DNA from: Elymus sibiricus
Taxonomy: Eukaryota; Streptophyta; Magnoliopsida; Poales; Poaceae
DNA length: 64,000 nt
Reading direction: 5' to 3'
NCBI GenBank assembly: GCA_039707655.1
Contig: CM077665.1
Span: 311,550,486 to 311,614,485, forward strand
The first letter of the stretch is position 1. Every line of letters begins with the position of its first letter. Under the pieces are notes generated by a model that worked only from the letters and a program-made list of their open reading frames with translations, was not told the DNA's origin and did no database searches. Below are positions 41,732 to 53,289 of the stretch, in pieces. The translations under genes were made by a program, and so were the position numbers.

Positions 41732-42615
41732 TGTCGGAATTCGGGCTCCGCAAAACCCCAAGAAGTTCGAACACAGGGGCATGTGCGAAGATCCCCTGCA
41801 ACCTTGCCCTACCCAGCTCGCTACTCGATGATTTCTCCGACAAACTCGCACGATGACGAGGAAGCAGATGCACACGATGATTTACCCAGGTTCGGGCCGC
41901 TGTGAAGCGTAAAACCCTACTCCTGCTTTGGTGGATTGCCTCTCAAGGAGGTGTGGTGGATGAACTAGTACATAGGTGAGTTGCCTCGCGAGGGCGCTCG
42001 GGTAGTGTTCTTGGCTCTCCGCCTGTCTCCTTCTCCCCCTTCCCCGGTGCAACCTAGCCTCTATCTATAGCAGCAGCCCGGGTCCTCTTCCCTTATCGCA
42101 ATGGCGGGAAGGGATCCCACAATGGCCAAATTCGAAGGGGGACAGGAGTACATCCCCGCCCTGTCCAAAGGTGGTCTTCGCCTGCAAAGTAGCTGTCGAT
42201 GATGCAGAGGTGGGCTCGGTGATGACATCCGTCCTGCTGGGCTTGTGGTCGTGGTCTTGTTGCACCGGAATGGAAACCTTTGGGTGGCGCTTTGGGAACC
42301 CGCGTACGTCCTTGCTCCCTTTGCACCAAAGGGGAAACTGCTCCGCCTGGCACGCTGGCGCTCGCATGTCCCTCCTTGCATCATCCTTGACTCCCGAGGT
42401 CGGGTTCTGCATAGAGATCTCCGCCGCTCCGGAGGGGGCCTGAGGAGGCCCACTCCTTGCTGATCTTGGTGATGTTCTTCCTCGCGAGCTTAGGGCCCTC
42501 ACGAGGGCCTTGTCTTTGGTGCAGTCCCGCCAGGCCGTGCCTGGCTGACAAAGTGGGCCATGCCCTGGGCCGCAGGCAGGCAGGTCTGGGTACCCCCGTT
42601 CCCAGAACACCGACA
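41732..42615 (-). repeat. Element B 5' LTR (right copy)
   Basis: 884 bp, TGTCGGAATT to ACACCGACA, followed by GCTGC at 42616-42620. An ORF opening inside it at 42457 reads by chance into A RNase H. Confidence 0.93.
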
Positions 42616-43440
42616 GCTGCTCCCGTGGAAAAAGAGCCTTTGCTCCTATACGTGGCGGCTAATAATAAAGCCGTCAGCGCTGCAGTCGTTGTGGAGCATA
42701 AGGAGGTAGGCAAAGAGTATCCAGTCCAGCGGCCGGTTTATAACGTCAGTGAGGTTTTGACAGAGTCCAAGCAAAGGTATCCACATTGGCAAAAGTTGGT
42801 GTTTGGAGTGTTCATGGCAAATCGCAAATTGAAGCATTATTTCCTTGGACATCCAATCACAGTGGTCAACTCTGCTCCTTTGGGAGATATTATCCAGAAT
42901 AGAGAAGCCACACGCAGGATTGCTAAGCGGGCGCTTGAGCTTGGACCTCTTAATTTGAAGTATGTGTCTCAAACGGTTGTCAAGTCTTAGGCCCTGGTAG
43001 ATTTTATCAATGACTGGACAGAGTGTCAAGCACCTGAAGAGAAGCCGGACAATACATATTGGACAATCCACTTTGATGGATCCAGACAGTTGGAAGGCTC
43101 AGGCGTTGGGGTTGTTTTAACTTCCCCTAGAGGTGACAAGTTCTGTTATGTGTTAAGGCTAATGTTTCCTTGTACTAACAATGCAGCTGAGTATGAAGCC
43201 TTGCTTCATGGGCTCCGTGTGGCTCAGATGTCTCGGCGACTCAGACCTTGTGGCCCAGCAAGTCTCGGGCACGTGGGTTTCTAAGGACCCTCGTATGGCG
43301 GTTTATCGATAGGCGGTTGACGTCATCGCTGGTCATTTCAAGGGATATCAGGTGGATCATATTGATCGTCGGAAGCATGAGGCGGCTGATGCATTATCAA
43401 GACTGGGGTCCTAGCGTAAGCCGGTGCCGTCTAATGTGTT
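42616..43440 (+). pseudogene. Element A RNase H and second (archaeal-type) RNase H
   Basis: First domain: LLLYVAANNKAVSAAVVVE and KLKHYFLGHPITVV, to a TAG at 42988-42990 where Gln fits. Second domain: WTIHFDGSRQLEGSGVG at about 43060-43110 and NNAAEYEALLHGL, the Tat-lineage dual RNase H. Near 43225-43235 a small deletion shifts the frame just before GDSDLVAQQV. Another stop is at about 43309-43311, and a TAG lies at about 43412. The domain degrades the RNA strand during reverse transcription; this copy is dead. Confidence 0.87.
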
Positions 43441-44805
43441 CCTGGATGTACTACATCACCCGTTGGTTAAGTTGCCTTCTGAAGAGTATCTTGCTATACC
43501 TGACCCGGAAGGACAATTGGTGGCCGCTCTCCGCGCTATCCCTGATTGGACGCTACGTTACCTGGCATATCTGACTCGTGGTGAGTTACCCGAGGATGAG
43601 ATTTTGGCACGAAAAATCATAAGGCGGTCTAAGTCCATGACTATTGTCAATGGCGAGTTGCACAGATGCAGCATGACTGACGTTTTCCAACGGTGCGTTT
43701 ATCCGGAGGAGGGCCTTAAAATCTTGCAAGAGATACATGCTGGCGATTGTGGTCATCACGTCGGGTCAAAATCCTTGGTGGCCAAAGCTTTTCGGCACGG
43801 TTTTTACTGGCTGACAGCTCATGCAGATGCAGAGAAAATGGTTAGCAAATGTGATGGGTGTCAAAAATTTGGATGACGTGCCCATGTGCCGGCTCAAGAG
43901 TTGCGGATGATTCCAATCACCTGGCCGTTTGCGGTCTGGGGGCTTGATATGGTTGGACCGTTCAAGAGGTCTAAAGATAAGAAGACCCACCTCTTGGTGG
44001 CGGTTGATAAATTTACTAAGTGGGTTGAGGCAGAGCCTGTCAGTAAGTGTGACGCAGCAACAGCAGTTCAGTTCATCAAAAAGCTGATTTTTCGGTTTGG
44101 TTACCCTCACAGTATCATTACTGATAATGGTACAAATCTGTCCAAGGGGGCTATGAAAGAGTTCTGTGACAGTGAACACATCCGCCTTGATGTCTCCTCC
44201 GTGGCTCATCCACAGTTTAATGGTCAAGCAGAGCGTGCTAACCAGGAAATTTTGAAAGGTATAAAGCCCCAGCTTATGGTTCCTATGGAGCGAACGCCGG
44301 GTTGTTGGGTGGAAGAATTACCTTCAGTTCTTTGGAGCATCAGAACCACCCCCAACAGATCAATAGGCTATACACCTTTCTTCATGGTTTATGGCGCAAA
44401 GCCGTTCTCCCCAGTGATATCCGTCATGACTCGCCCAGGGTGGCATCTTATGTTGAAACTGATAACGAGACGGCGCGTCAGGACGCTTTGGATGCCTTGG
44501 ATGAAGAACAGGATCTTGCGGCAGCACGGTCGGCGATTTACCAGCAAGATCTGCGTCGCTATCATAGCCGCCGAGTCAAGACCCGGACGTTCCAAGAAGG
44601 CGACTTAGTGCTCCGTTTGATTCAAGACCAGACGGATATGCATAAATTGTCACCTCCCTAGGAAGGACCTTTTGTGATCAGCAGAAATCTCAACAATGGT
44701 TCCTATTATCTCATTGATATACGGGAGAGCGACAAGTCACGCACTTCTGGGGAGGAAACTGCCAGGCCATGGAATATTGCTCATCTTCGGCCTTATTACA
44801 CTTGA
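43424..44805 (+). pseudogene. Element A integrase
   Basis: HHCC zinc finger HAGDCGHHVGS to CDGCQKF (about 43735-43872), a TGA at about 43874, then the core with WGLDMVGPF, TDNGTNL and NGQAERANQE (about 43930-44250). A frameshift near 44400 leads to the C-terminal part (KAVLPSDIRHDSP, YQQDLRRYHSRRVKTR). A TAG at 44659-44661 stands where Trp fits. The gene ends in AHLRPYYT and TGA at 44803-44805. All three catalytic acidic residues are present, but the frame is broken. Confidence 0.88.
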
Positions 44806-45768
44806 GCCACCGGTTCTCATCAATGTACATACTTCTGTCATTGTATATACCACTTTTTATAATATAATAAAGTTGGCATCCCTATAATTCGGGACCTCTG
44901 CCGTTTTTGCTGCACCAAGTTTTGTGCAAAGAGTTGATTCATCATAATGTCACTTGGGGGCTTCCAACCCACTGGGTTTAGCTTTCATACCCTCTTGACC
45001 GGCTTTATATGCCATATTTGAGTTAAACCTGCCTATTTGCAACTTGCTACTCCGCCAGGTGACCCGCCGAACGTTTGACAGTCAATCTTTTTTAAGACCC
45101 TAAACTTGTCAAAGTTAAACCGGCAGCTTATGTCACGTGAGAGCCAGCTTACAGAGAGCGAGGATAAACTCACCTATCTACTGTAGTCTCTCCGCTATGT
45201 GGCCTGTTCGTACTCTTAACAGTCAATCTTTTTTAAGACCCTGAATTGGTTAAGGTTAAAACGACGGATTTATGTCACGTGAGAGCCGGCTTATGGGATT
45301 TTGGGCACTCATGCCTAACTTCTTTGAAGCAAAAAAATTCAAAATTTTTCTAAAATATAAGAGTTGATCTCTTTGGGCTGTCCCTTCAAAGCAGCCTAAA
45401 CTATACATGTATTTTCTGCTTGTTTTTTTGCAGGAGTTTTTCATGATAAGATTCTAAGTTTTTCGGTAATCCCGGTTAGTATTGCTCATGGAGTATAACT
45501 CGCCAGTGGGAATTGATGAATTGATACTGAGGCATATAATCATATCAAGACATTCACGATGGAAAATCTTTGAAGCGCCAAAGCTGCCGGTATATGAGTT
45601 GTTAAAGCTCAAAACGTGCACGAAGGCACGGCACAGGCAATCAAGTTTTTGCTATGGGTATTACAAGGCTCCAGAGGGCTCAAAATGTGTGACTCAAGTT
45701 TTCGCACAAGTTATAACCCGGCGGCTCAGCATTGCCTGGGTTAACTTCATTGGAGACCAGCTCCTCGC
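44806..45768. repeat. Gap between convergent genes of A, with 141-bp direct repeats
   Basis: A block beginning CAGTCAATCTTTTTTAAGAC and ending TATGTCACGTGAGAGCC occurs twice, with the GTCAATC landmark at 45081 and 45222. No coding potential is supported. It separates the pol end from the antisense gene end, as the arrays do in B and C. Confidence 0.75.
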
Positions 45769-47617
45769 CTAGCTCGTCGACGGGTCATCCCGCGTCGGGT
45801 CTTCGTTTTCCTGGATCTGAAGGTTGTCCACATCCCAGTTGCAATTGATTAAAGCTTCAAATTCAGCTTCGTCATGCAAGATTGGAGACGGGTCAACATC
45901 AGGGGCAAAGATGTGCTTACGACGTTGAGGAGTCAGGTCCTTCGGCTCAAATGTGGGCGCCCGGACTCGCGTGTTGTTGTCATCGTAAGCCGCCTGATAT
46001 GTCTTCAGATTAGCTTCTGTGGCTAATTGGCTGGCCAATACTCGAGACGCTCTGAAGCAACGAGCGTAGTCATCTTGAGTGAACTCTAACCCGTCGGCCT
46101 TCAATTGCAGGAAACCTCCCACCATCTCCTCCGGGTTAAGCTCCGGCGCATACGCCAAAGCCCGGCTCAAAGCAGATATTGCGCCCTTGCGGGCGGCTGA
46201 TTTCTTCATCTCTTCAAAATGTCTGGGGACGGTGGAGAGGCACTTCAGCACATCCTTGATCAGTTTTGGAACCCCTTGTTCACCAAAAACAGCCCTGATG
46301 GTGAAAAGGATTCCAGCGTACAACTGTTCAGTGAAGGCATATAAAGCCTTCAGATTCAGCAAGCTGTCATCCGGCAGCTGGCGAGTTCGTTGGCCTACAA
46401 ACAGATCAAATTTGTAAGCCGCCAGGCGAGTCTCTATAAGAATATTTGAGAAAGAATAATCATAACATAGTTAGCAATGCTTACCAAAGACAGCTTCAGT
46501 CATTCGGGCTATATGGCGTTTCAAGCTGGACAGCTCTTCGTTAACAGGCTTAAGTCGGCTCTCGGCGTCTTCTGCACGTTTGGTCAAGGCGGCTTGGTTG
46601 GCTTCAGCAGATTCTTTGTATGCCTCAAAGTCTGCCTTGATTTTTTCCAGTTCCGTCGAGGAGAGCCGCCACTTTGTGTCGGCCTCAGCTCGGGCGTTTT
46701 CTTGCAAAGCTAGGTTCTTCCTAAGATCGGCTATACTAGACTCGGCCACATTTAAAGCCTCTTGCATAAGACAATTGTCAATAGCAAATTTAGCAATTCT
46801 AAGCCGCCAGTCCGGTTTATAATAATACTTGGAGGCACTGCAGAGGGTTGTTACAAGTCTCAAGCAGATTGCAAGCAATATACTTGACACTTGGGGGCTA
46901 ATGTGTATCAGTTCTTTCAAAGTCTACAGTATAAATAAGACCCGAATCATCTTCACGAAGATAACCCGGTCCTTGGGGGCTACACATTGCTCCTCAAGTT
47001 TATATGATCAAATCTACAAAAGTTCCGGCTCGTTATTTACATAATGACCCGGCCCTCGGGGGCTACACTTGGCATTTTTTGTTTCTATCAAGGCAGTAAG
47101 TGCTGGCTCATTATTTGTATAATGACCCGATCCTTGGGGGCTACATGTTGGTCTATTGAAATCTACATATTACTGAAGACCCGGCTTATCTTCGAGAAAT
47201 TAAGCCGGCTCTTGGGGGCTACATAAGGATATACGGAGAGTAGAAAAGTTGAGTACCTCATATTTCCTCTTCATCATGCCAACTAAGTTTGCCTCCATGT
47301 CCCGGCTTGCGGCAAGACGGCTTAGATAGCCGGAGTGCAGTTCATCAGCTGTAAGTTTCTCTAGACTGGGCAGATCAAGCTTAGCCTTCTCCTCATCAGG
47401 TGAAGGCGCCTCATCCTTGCTGATGTGTTTGGTAAGCACGTTGGAAGGAGCTGGAGCTGTGAAAGCCACCCCAGTGATAGTAACCTCTTCCTCATGAGAA
47501 GTCATATTAGAAGTTGTTGGCAAACGGCTGGGAGGCATAGGATCCGTTTCCAGATTGGCCTCAGGAATCATAACATCGGCATCCGCCGGCTCAGCAGGCT
47601 GGGGAGTGTCGTGATGG
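45769..47617 (-). pseudogene. Element A antisense coiled-coil gene, 5' end lost to element G
   Basis: Read right to left. An acidic Pro/Thr exon (about 47617-47259) ends KRKYE before a GTACTC donor. A 350-base intron carries four copies of CTTGGGGGCTACA (plus strand). A coiled-coil exon (about 46890-46485; SSTELEKIKADFEAYKE) ends EAVFG before a GTAAGC donor. The last exon follows a TTTGTAG acceptor near 46393 and runs to TAG at 45769. That exon has MKKSAARKGAISALS, matching WKKSAAHCGADVALS in element C, so the two genes are homologous. No stop interrupts the exons. The first exons lie beyond the G insertion and out of the window. Function unknown. Confidence 0.68.
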
Positions 47618-47688
47618 TGAAAGCACATTTGCTCCCTTGGTGGTTTTGGTAATTAATAACAACATATATGTCATTGAACTAATGTTTC

Positions 47689-49320
47689 TGTTCGCACACG
47701 AACACGTCACCGTGTACCCTCGACGCCGGGGGTGATGCACCGCAGCTCACGTCGAAGGAGGTCCGTCCGGCAGCGCGATACGCAAGACAGCCGGCGGACG
47801 CTTTTGCAGACCCGAAGCCCCGCACGCCCGGGAGGGACCCCGTCAGGGATTGCGGCGGCTATGGGATGCCCTAGGTCGATTCGCTCGCCCCTAGAGCCTC
47901 TGTACTCGCAGCTCTCCAACACGAAGAACAACGAAGAACGAGAGAGAAAAACGATGGAGAGATAAAACGTAGATGAAAAAGTAGTATATTGATTGTTCGA
48001 TTGTGTGTTGTTCAATCGGCCGTCACCCCCAACATGTATAAGAGGCGGCTGGACTTCCCGTACAAGCAAAGGATTCATCTAGGCTTTCCTTACAAGAAAA
48101 TTACATCAATTCACGTCCTAGAGTCCTAGTTCTGGTCCCGCTCGGATTCAGTCCGAATCTTGTCCAATCTTCTGTCTTGCTCCTTGCGTGGACCGTGCAA
48201 TCTGCACACGACCTCCGATGGAGATGGTCCAAACACGAATTTTGTGCGCTTCGACGAGGCCAATAATCCGTATGTTGATCACTTTTCCAAATAAGGCCAT
48301 CTTGAATACTCCACGGGGTCATCTTTAATTTCGAGTCGGACTCGGTTATGTAGCTGACTGGACCGTCCGACTCTTGTAGCGTCTCTGCAGGTCGTATACT
48401 ATGTCGGATGATGATGACTCCAAAAGAAAAGTTGACCGTTTCGACGTTACGAACAACTTTCATGTTGAACACTTTTTCATCTGAGGCCATCTAGATAATT
48501 ATTTGAGCCCATCTTCAGCTTCTGGTCGGATTTGACAGTTTCCACCCCGGCAAGCTTTTCCCGGCAAGCTTTCCACCCCGGCAAGCTTCACCCCGGCAAG
48601 GTTTCCATCCCGGCAAGCTTTCACATCCCGGCAAGGTTTCCATCCCGGCAAGGTTTCCATCCCGGCAAGCTTTCACACTCCGGCAAGGTTTCCATCCCGG
48701 CAAGCTTTCACACCCCGGCAAGGTTTTCATCTCGGCAAGATTTCCCCGGCAAGGTTTCTATCCCGGCAAGCTTTCTGGCTGTACCTTGCGGGTCTTATTT
48801 GTGGCAGTAAACGACCTCGGATGAAAATGTGCCCAAAAGCAAAGTTGACCGTTTCGACGTTACGAACAACTTTCATGTTGAACGTTTTTCGATTCGAGGC
48901 CATCTTGAATGGCCAATTGCTCACGCATTGCATCAGACACTCGCCAAGACGCGTCTGGTCTCCCGCGTCTTATTTCGCCTCTTGACATGGCTGCATTCAG
49001 ATAGCTCTAAATTTTGCATACGAACTCGGATTGAGACAATTTTTATATGAAAATCGACCGATTCGACGAGACGAAGACAATTCATGTAGAAAGTTTCTCA
49101 TATGAGATCTTCTTGAGGGCGTAATCAGCCGAATAGTGTTCTGGATACAAAATCCCAGTACTTCGAACACAACTTCGGCCTTAGAGATGAGATCGGATGG
49201 CTATGGCCCAAATATCAAAGTTTCTCCTTTTGACGATACGGAACTTTATCACTTTGAGCACTTTTCCATTTGAGGCCTTCTTAATTACGTTTTTGTCCAT
49301 GCCAAAATCTGGTGTCAACA
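47689..49320 (-). repeat. Element H 3' LTR (left, complete)
   Basis: 1632 bp. It contains 14 tandem 15-19-base units with a CCCGGCAAG core (about 48540-48780); the right LTR has about 10. A stretch with GACGTTACGAACAACTTTCA recurs twice, flanking that array. Confidence 0.9.
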
Positions 49321-49340
49321 CATGCCCCCCTGTTTTTCGG
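49321..49340 (-). other. Element H polypurine tract
   Basis: Minus strand CCGAAAAACAGGGGGGCATG precedes the LTR start TGTTGACACC. Confidence 0.75.
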
Positions 49341-49490
49341 CAAAGCTTGCATGCCGAAAAATAATTTGCACCATGTTTGTTCTAAGGATGATGTCAACAC
49401 TCCATCGGCCGTCTATATTTCTCAGGGCGATAATTATGTATCGGCCATGTTTATGCTAAGGGCGATAATCATATATCGTCCATTGCCTAA

Positions 49491-51578
49491 CTAGGCTTCT
49501 TGCCACACACTCGGGTGGTACTTCTTCAGATATCTGCCATTGAGAGCTCGAGGTAATAATACTCCTTGCATGGATTCCACTAAATATGAATTTCCAGGAA
49601 CTATCCTTGCAATCCTAAAAGGACCTTCCCAGTTTGGAGACCACTTCCCGAATTTTCTATCTCTAGAACCAATCGGCAGAATCACTTTCCACACAAGATC
49701 GCCAACCTGAAAATTCTTCAACTTGACCTTTTTATTGTAAGCTCTTGCTACCCTCAGCTTGTCCCTCTCTATGGCTTTTAATGCAACCAAACGTTTATCG
49801 GCAACCTCATCAATATTGTCCATCATCAACTTATAAAAGTCCACTGCCGATAAATCATTCTGTTTAGCTATTCTCAAAGCATTCAAATTCACCTCCACCG
49901 GTAAAACGGCCTCTTGACCATATACGAGCTCATATGGAGTTACCTTCGTCGCACCATGCCTTGAGATTCTATGTGCCCACAAAGCCTCGGACAATAATTC
50001 ATGCCATCTTCTTGGATTATCCTCAATTTTCTTCTTGATGAGCTTGATCAAAATTTGATAGCTAGACTCAGCTTGCCCATTGGCTTGAGCATAATACGGG
50101 GAGGAATTGAGCAACTTTATCTTATATGATTCGGCAAATTCTCTAACTTGATGTGACATGAAAGATGAACCTTGATCCGTAGTTAATGTTTGCGGAATGC
50201 CGAATCTATGAATAATGTGCTCACTTATGAATTGAATTACCTCCGTATGCGTCATATTCTTGAGAGGTATTGCTTCAGACCACTTAGTGAAATAATCAGT
50301 TGCCACCAACATGAACCGATGCCCCTTTGAAGAAGAAGGATGAATCTCTCCAATAAAGTCTAATCCCCAACCTCTAAAAGGCCACGGCTTGATAATAGGA
50401 TGTAACATAGCAGTGGGAGCTAACTGAATATCACCAAACTTTTGACAAGCTTCACATCCTTTATAATACCTGAAGCAATCGTTGATCATCGTCGGCCAAT
50501 AAAATCCAGCACGTCGTAATAACCACTTCATCTTGGGGGCCAATTGATGAGTGCCGCAAATTCCTTCATGAACCTCTCCCATAGCAATTCTCGCTTGGTC
50601 TTTGTCCAAACACTTCAAGAGAACATCTTCAACCGTTCGGCGATAAAGACCATCGTCCCTCATTGTATATTTGAAAGCCATGCGCCGAACAGCCCTGTCC
50701 ACCCTTCCACTCGGATTGCACAAGTAATCAATAATGGGCTCCCTCCAGTCATGATTTTCATCTGTACTAGATTTATTGTTAGTGACCAAATCAGTGGGCT
50801 CTGGTTCGGTCTCTCCTATGTTAGCAAGACAAGACATCGACTTTAGAGAGATATGAAACATGCTATGATCGACATGATAGCCGGATGCTTGTTGTCCCAA
50901 CTCGTTTGCTCTCCAATTATCATGTCTAGATATATGAGAAATGCTAAAATGATCCAAAGTAAAAATTATATCTAGACATTTATCAAGATAAACATTAAGT
51001 GATTCGTCTAAACACTGAAAAACTTTGGATACCTGTTGTACTACTAATAACGTATCACCAAAAGCCTCAATATGTGTAGCACCTATGGCCAGCAACATCT
51101 CTAAACCAAATAACAATGCTTCATATTCGGCTTGATTATTTGTGCAAAAATACTCTAAGCGGCATGAGACTTCAAAAACAGCACCATGAGGAGATATATA
51201 AGCAATACCAACACCTTGGCCGTTGCTACAAACTGAACCGTCAAAATATAATCTCCATGGTATTATCGAGACAAGGTTTATTTCAATATCCTGCTTGTCA
51301 TTAATCCGGTGCTCAACGATAAAATTAGCAACAATTTGGCCTTTCATGGATTTTAGAGATTCATAAGCCAAATCATACTCAATTAAAGCATAAGCCCATT
51401 TACCAATTCTACCACTAAGAATTGGTCTATGCAACATGTATTTAATGACATCGGTTTGACAAGCTACTATGCAAGAACTTGGCACTAGATAATGTCTCAA
51501 TTTTGTGCAAGCATAGTATAAGCATAGGCATAATTTTTCAATAAATGTATACCTTGTCTCGGCATCCAATAGACGTCA
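49491..51578 (-). CDS. Element H RNase H domains and integrase
   Basis: Uninterrupted 692-codon frame that continues the reverse transcriptase ORF after one TGA (51576-51578, where CGA fits). Order: end of first RNase H (LHRPILSGRIGKWAYALIEY), archaeal-type RNase H (LYFDGSVCSNGQGVG, NNQAEYEALLFGL) at about 51270-51080, zinc finger (GICGTHQLAPKM to CEACQKFG) at about 50570-50430, and integrase core WGLDFIGEI, TDQGSSFM and NGQAESSYQ. The C-terminus is basic and ends LKKYHPSVWQEA; no chromodomain seen. All catalytic residues look intact. It would become active only with the upstream stop absent. Confidence 0.9.
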
Positions 51579-52907
51579 GCTCAAATAAGTGATAGCATGC
51601 TCTTTTTCTTCGGTTTCTTGAGTCAAAACAGCTCCAATAACGCCTTCCTCGGCTGCAATGTAAAGTCTAAAGGGCTCTCTATGCTTGGGCGCCTTCATCA
51701 CCGGAGGAGTGCACAAATAATTCTTGATCATATCAAATGCTTCTTGTTGTTTTGCCCCCCAAGTAAAATCAACATCATTCTTCAACCGTAGTATAGGAGT
51801 GAATGCATCAACCTTCCCTGACAAGTTGGCTATGAACCTCCTTAAATAATTGACCTTGCCGAGGAATTTTTGCATATCTCTCTTGCATGTTGGAGCCTCC
51901 ACTTTCTGTATAGCTTCTACCTTTTTGGGATCAATCTCTATGCCATCTTCATGAATAATGAAACCTAAAAACTTGCCAGCCGACACGCCAAATGCACACT
52001 TCAAAGGATTCATCTTCAGTCCATATTTCTTCATCCTTTCAAAAGCTAAACGCAAATCGGCTAAGTGAGATTCAAAAGCATCCGATTTGACAACAATATC
52101 ATCAATATAGACTTCAAGTATAACGCCGAGTAAATCATGAAAAATCAAATTCATAGCCCTCTGATATGAGGCGCCAGCATTCTTCAATCCAAAAGTCATT
52201 ACCGTCCACTCAAATAAACCAAGGAAACCGGGGCACCGAAAAGCCGTTTTGGACATGTCCTCTTCGGCCATAAAAACCTGGTTGTACCCCGCATTGCCAT
52301 CAAGAAAACTAATGACCTTATGTCCAGAGGCATCATTAATAAACATGTTGGCTATAGGCATAGGATACTCATCTTTGGGTGTAGCTCTATTCAAATCTCT
52401 GAAATCAATGCACACCCTCAACTTGCCGGAGCCTTTCTTTTCCACTGGCACAATATTAGAAATCCACTCGGCATACCTGCAAGGTCTAATAAAATTAGCT
52501 TTAAGTAAATGACCAATCTCTTCCTTGATCCGGTCATATATTCTTGGATTAAACTTTCTAGCCGATTGTTTGTATGGTCTAAAACCGGTTTTTATAGGTA
52601 ACCGATGCTCCACTAGCTCTCGGCTTAAACCTGGCATTTCATGATATTCCCATGCAAAGCAACAAATATATTCTTTCAATAGCTCGATTAACTTGATTTT
52701 ACAATCGGCTTTCAAATTCTTGTTTACAAATGTCGGCCTAGGAATTGATCCATCTCCAATATCTATTTCTTCCAATGGATCGGCCGATGTAAAACCTTGT
52801 CCAAGTTTATCCATATCATCTAACTCTTCTATAGACTCGTACATATCGTTCCCATTGGACCGATATTCTGCAAGCCGCTTTTGTAGCCACTCAGAGTTAG
52901 GATCCAT
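51576..52907 (-). CDS. Element H reverse transcriptase
   Basis: 443 codons from ATG 52907 to TGA 51576. An N-terminal linker precedes CCFAWEYHEMPGLSRELVEH, fingers LRVCIDFRDLNRATPKDEYP, FGLKNAGASYQRAM, and the catalytic EVYIDDIVVKSDAF near 52110. Connection (FLGKVNYLRRFIANLSGKV) and the start of RNase H (FRLYIAAEEGVIGAVLTQE) follow. The family normally makes this as part of a longer polyprotein, so the ATG is just the first Met after the protease remnant. The closing TGA is in frame with the RNase H-integrase ORF. Confidence 0.9.
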   Translation of the reverse strand: MDPNSEWLQKRLAEYRSNGNDMYESIEELDDMDKLGQGFTSADPLEEIDIGDGSIPRPTFVNKNLKADCKIKLIELLKEYICCFAWEYHEMPGLSRELVEHRLPIKTGFRPYKQSARKFNPRIYDRIKEEIGHLLKANFIRPCRYAEWISNIVPVEKKGSGKLRVCIDFRDLNRATPKDEYPMPIANMFINDASGHKVISFLDGNAGYNQVFMAEEDMSKTAFRCPGFLGLFEWTVMTFGLKNAGASYQRAMNLIFHDLLGVILEVYIDDIVVKSDAFESHLADLRLAFERMKKYGLKMNPLKCAFGVSAGKFLGFIIHEDGIEIDPKKVEAIQKVEAPTCKRDMQKFLGKVNYLRRFIANLSGKVDAFTPILRLKNDVDFTWGAKQQEAFDMIKNYLCTPPVMKAPKHREPFRLYIAAEEGVIGAVLTQETEEKEHAITYLS

Positions 52908-53289
52908 TTAAATACATTATGTTTTGGAGCCGATTGCTACCAACCGGCTTTAGAGAAACGGGGACAAAACCGCTTTTGGTAGCGCTGAGAAAATCAAACT
53001 CTGACAAGTCCCGTCCCGTCAAGCAAGCAGCATTGGGGTGTTGCCAATCTACCGGTGCATTAGCCAAAGCAACGCAAGCCGAATTATCTGCATGAATGAT
53101 CTCCACTTCATCATCAACCCACTGAATTAAAAACTGATGCATAGTGGATGGCACACATTGGTTTGCATGGACCCAATCACGGCCTAGTATGACGTTGTAG
53201 TTACCTTGTACCTCGGCGACAAAGAATGGTTCTGTAGGTACCATGGGCCGAACGTCATTGAACCACTCATCTCTTTGCTTCTCGGCCTC
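52897..53289 (-). pseudogene. Element H protease remnant
   Basis: Only the C-terminal half of a retropepsin is visible (VQGNYNVILGRDWVHANQC at about 53200-53150). The catalytic D-S/T/G-G segment that should precede it is absent: the gag C-terminus (RPMVPTEP) joins almost directly to the late protease. I infer an internal deletion near 53225-53240. It overlaps the reverse transcriptase ORF by 11 bases. Confidence 0.65.

Larger units (their letters stand above)
3208..42615 (-). mobile_element. Element B: pol-less Tat-like LTR retrotransposon, host to F, C and a hAT
   Basis: Both LTRs are 884 bp and begin TGTCGG and end CCGACA. The target site GCTGC flanks both ends (3203-3207 and 42616-42620). 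On the minus strand the PBS lies beside the right LTR and a GGGCCCGGGGGCTAA polypurine tract beside the left LTR, so B is transcribed right to left. Without its nested insertions B is about 6 kb. It has a short gag-like ORF near the 5' LTR, no recognisable protease, reverse transcriptase or integrase, about 206-bp tandem repeats, and a plus-strand (antisense) coiled-coil gene near the 3' LTR. That is a Tat-type layout without pol, so B probably depended on a relative for enzymes (inference). Confidence 0.88.
42616..47617 (+). mobile_element. Element A, right part
   Basis: Resumes A after the B insertion: RNase H, second RNase H, integrase, a repeat-bearing gap, and an antisense gene. It is cut at 47617 by element G. 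The 3' LTR of A is not in the window. Confidence 0.9.

Noticed and set aside
42457..42990. 177-codon ORF with a hydrophobic N-terminus resembling a signal peptide
   Set aside because: The first ~50 codons are B LTR; only the part after 42615 is A RNase H.
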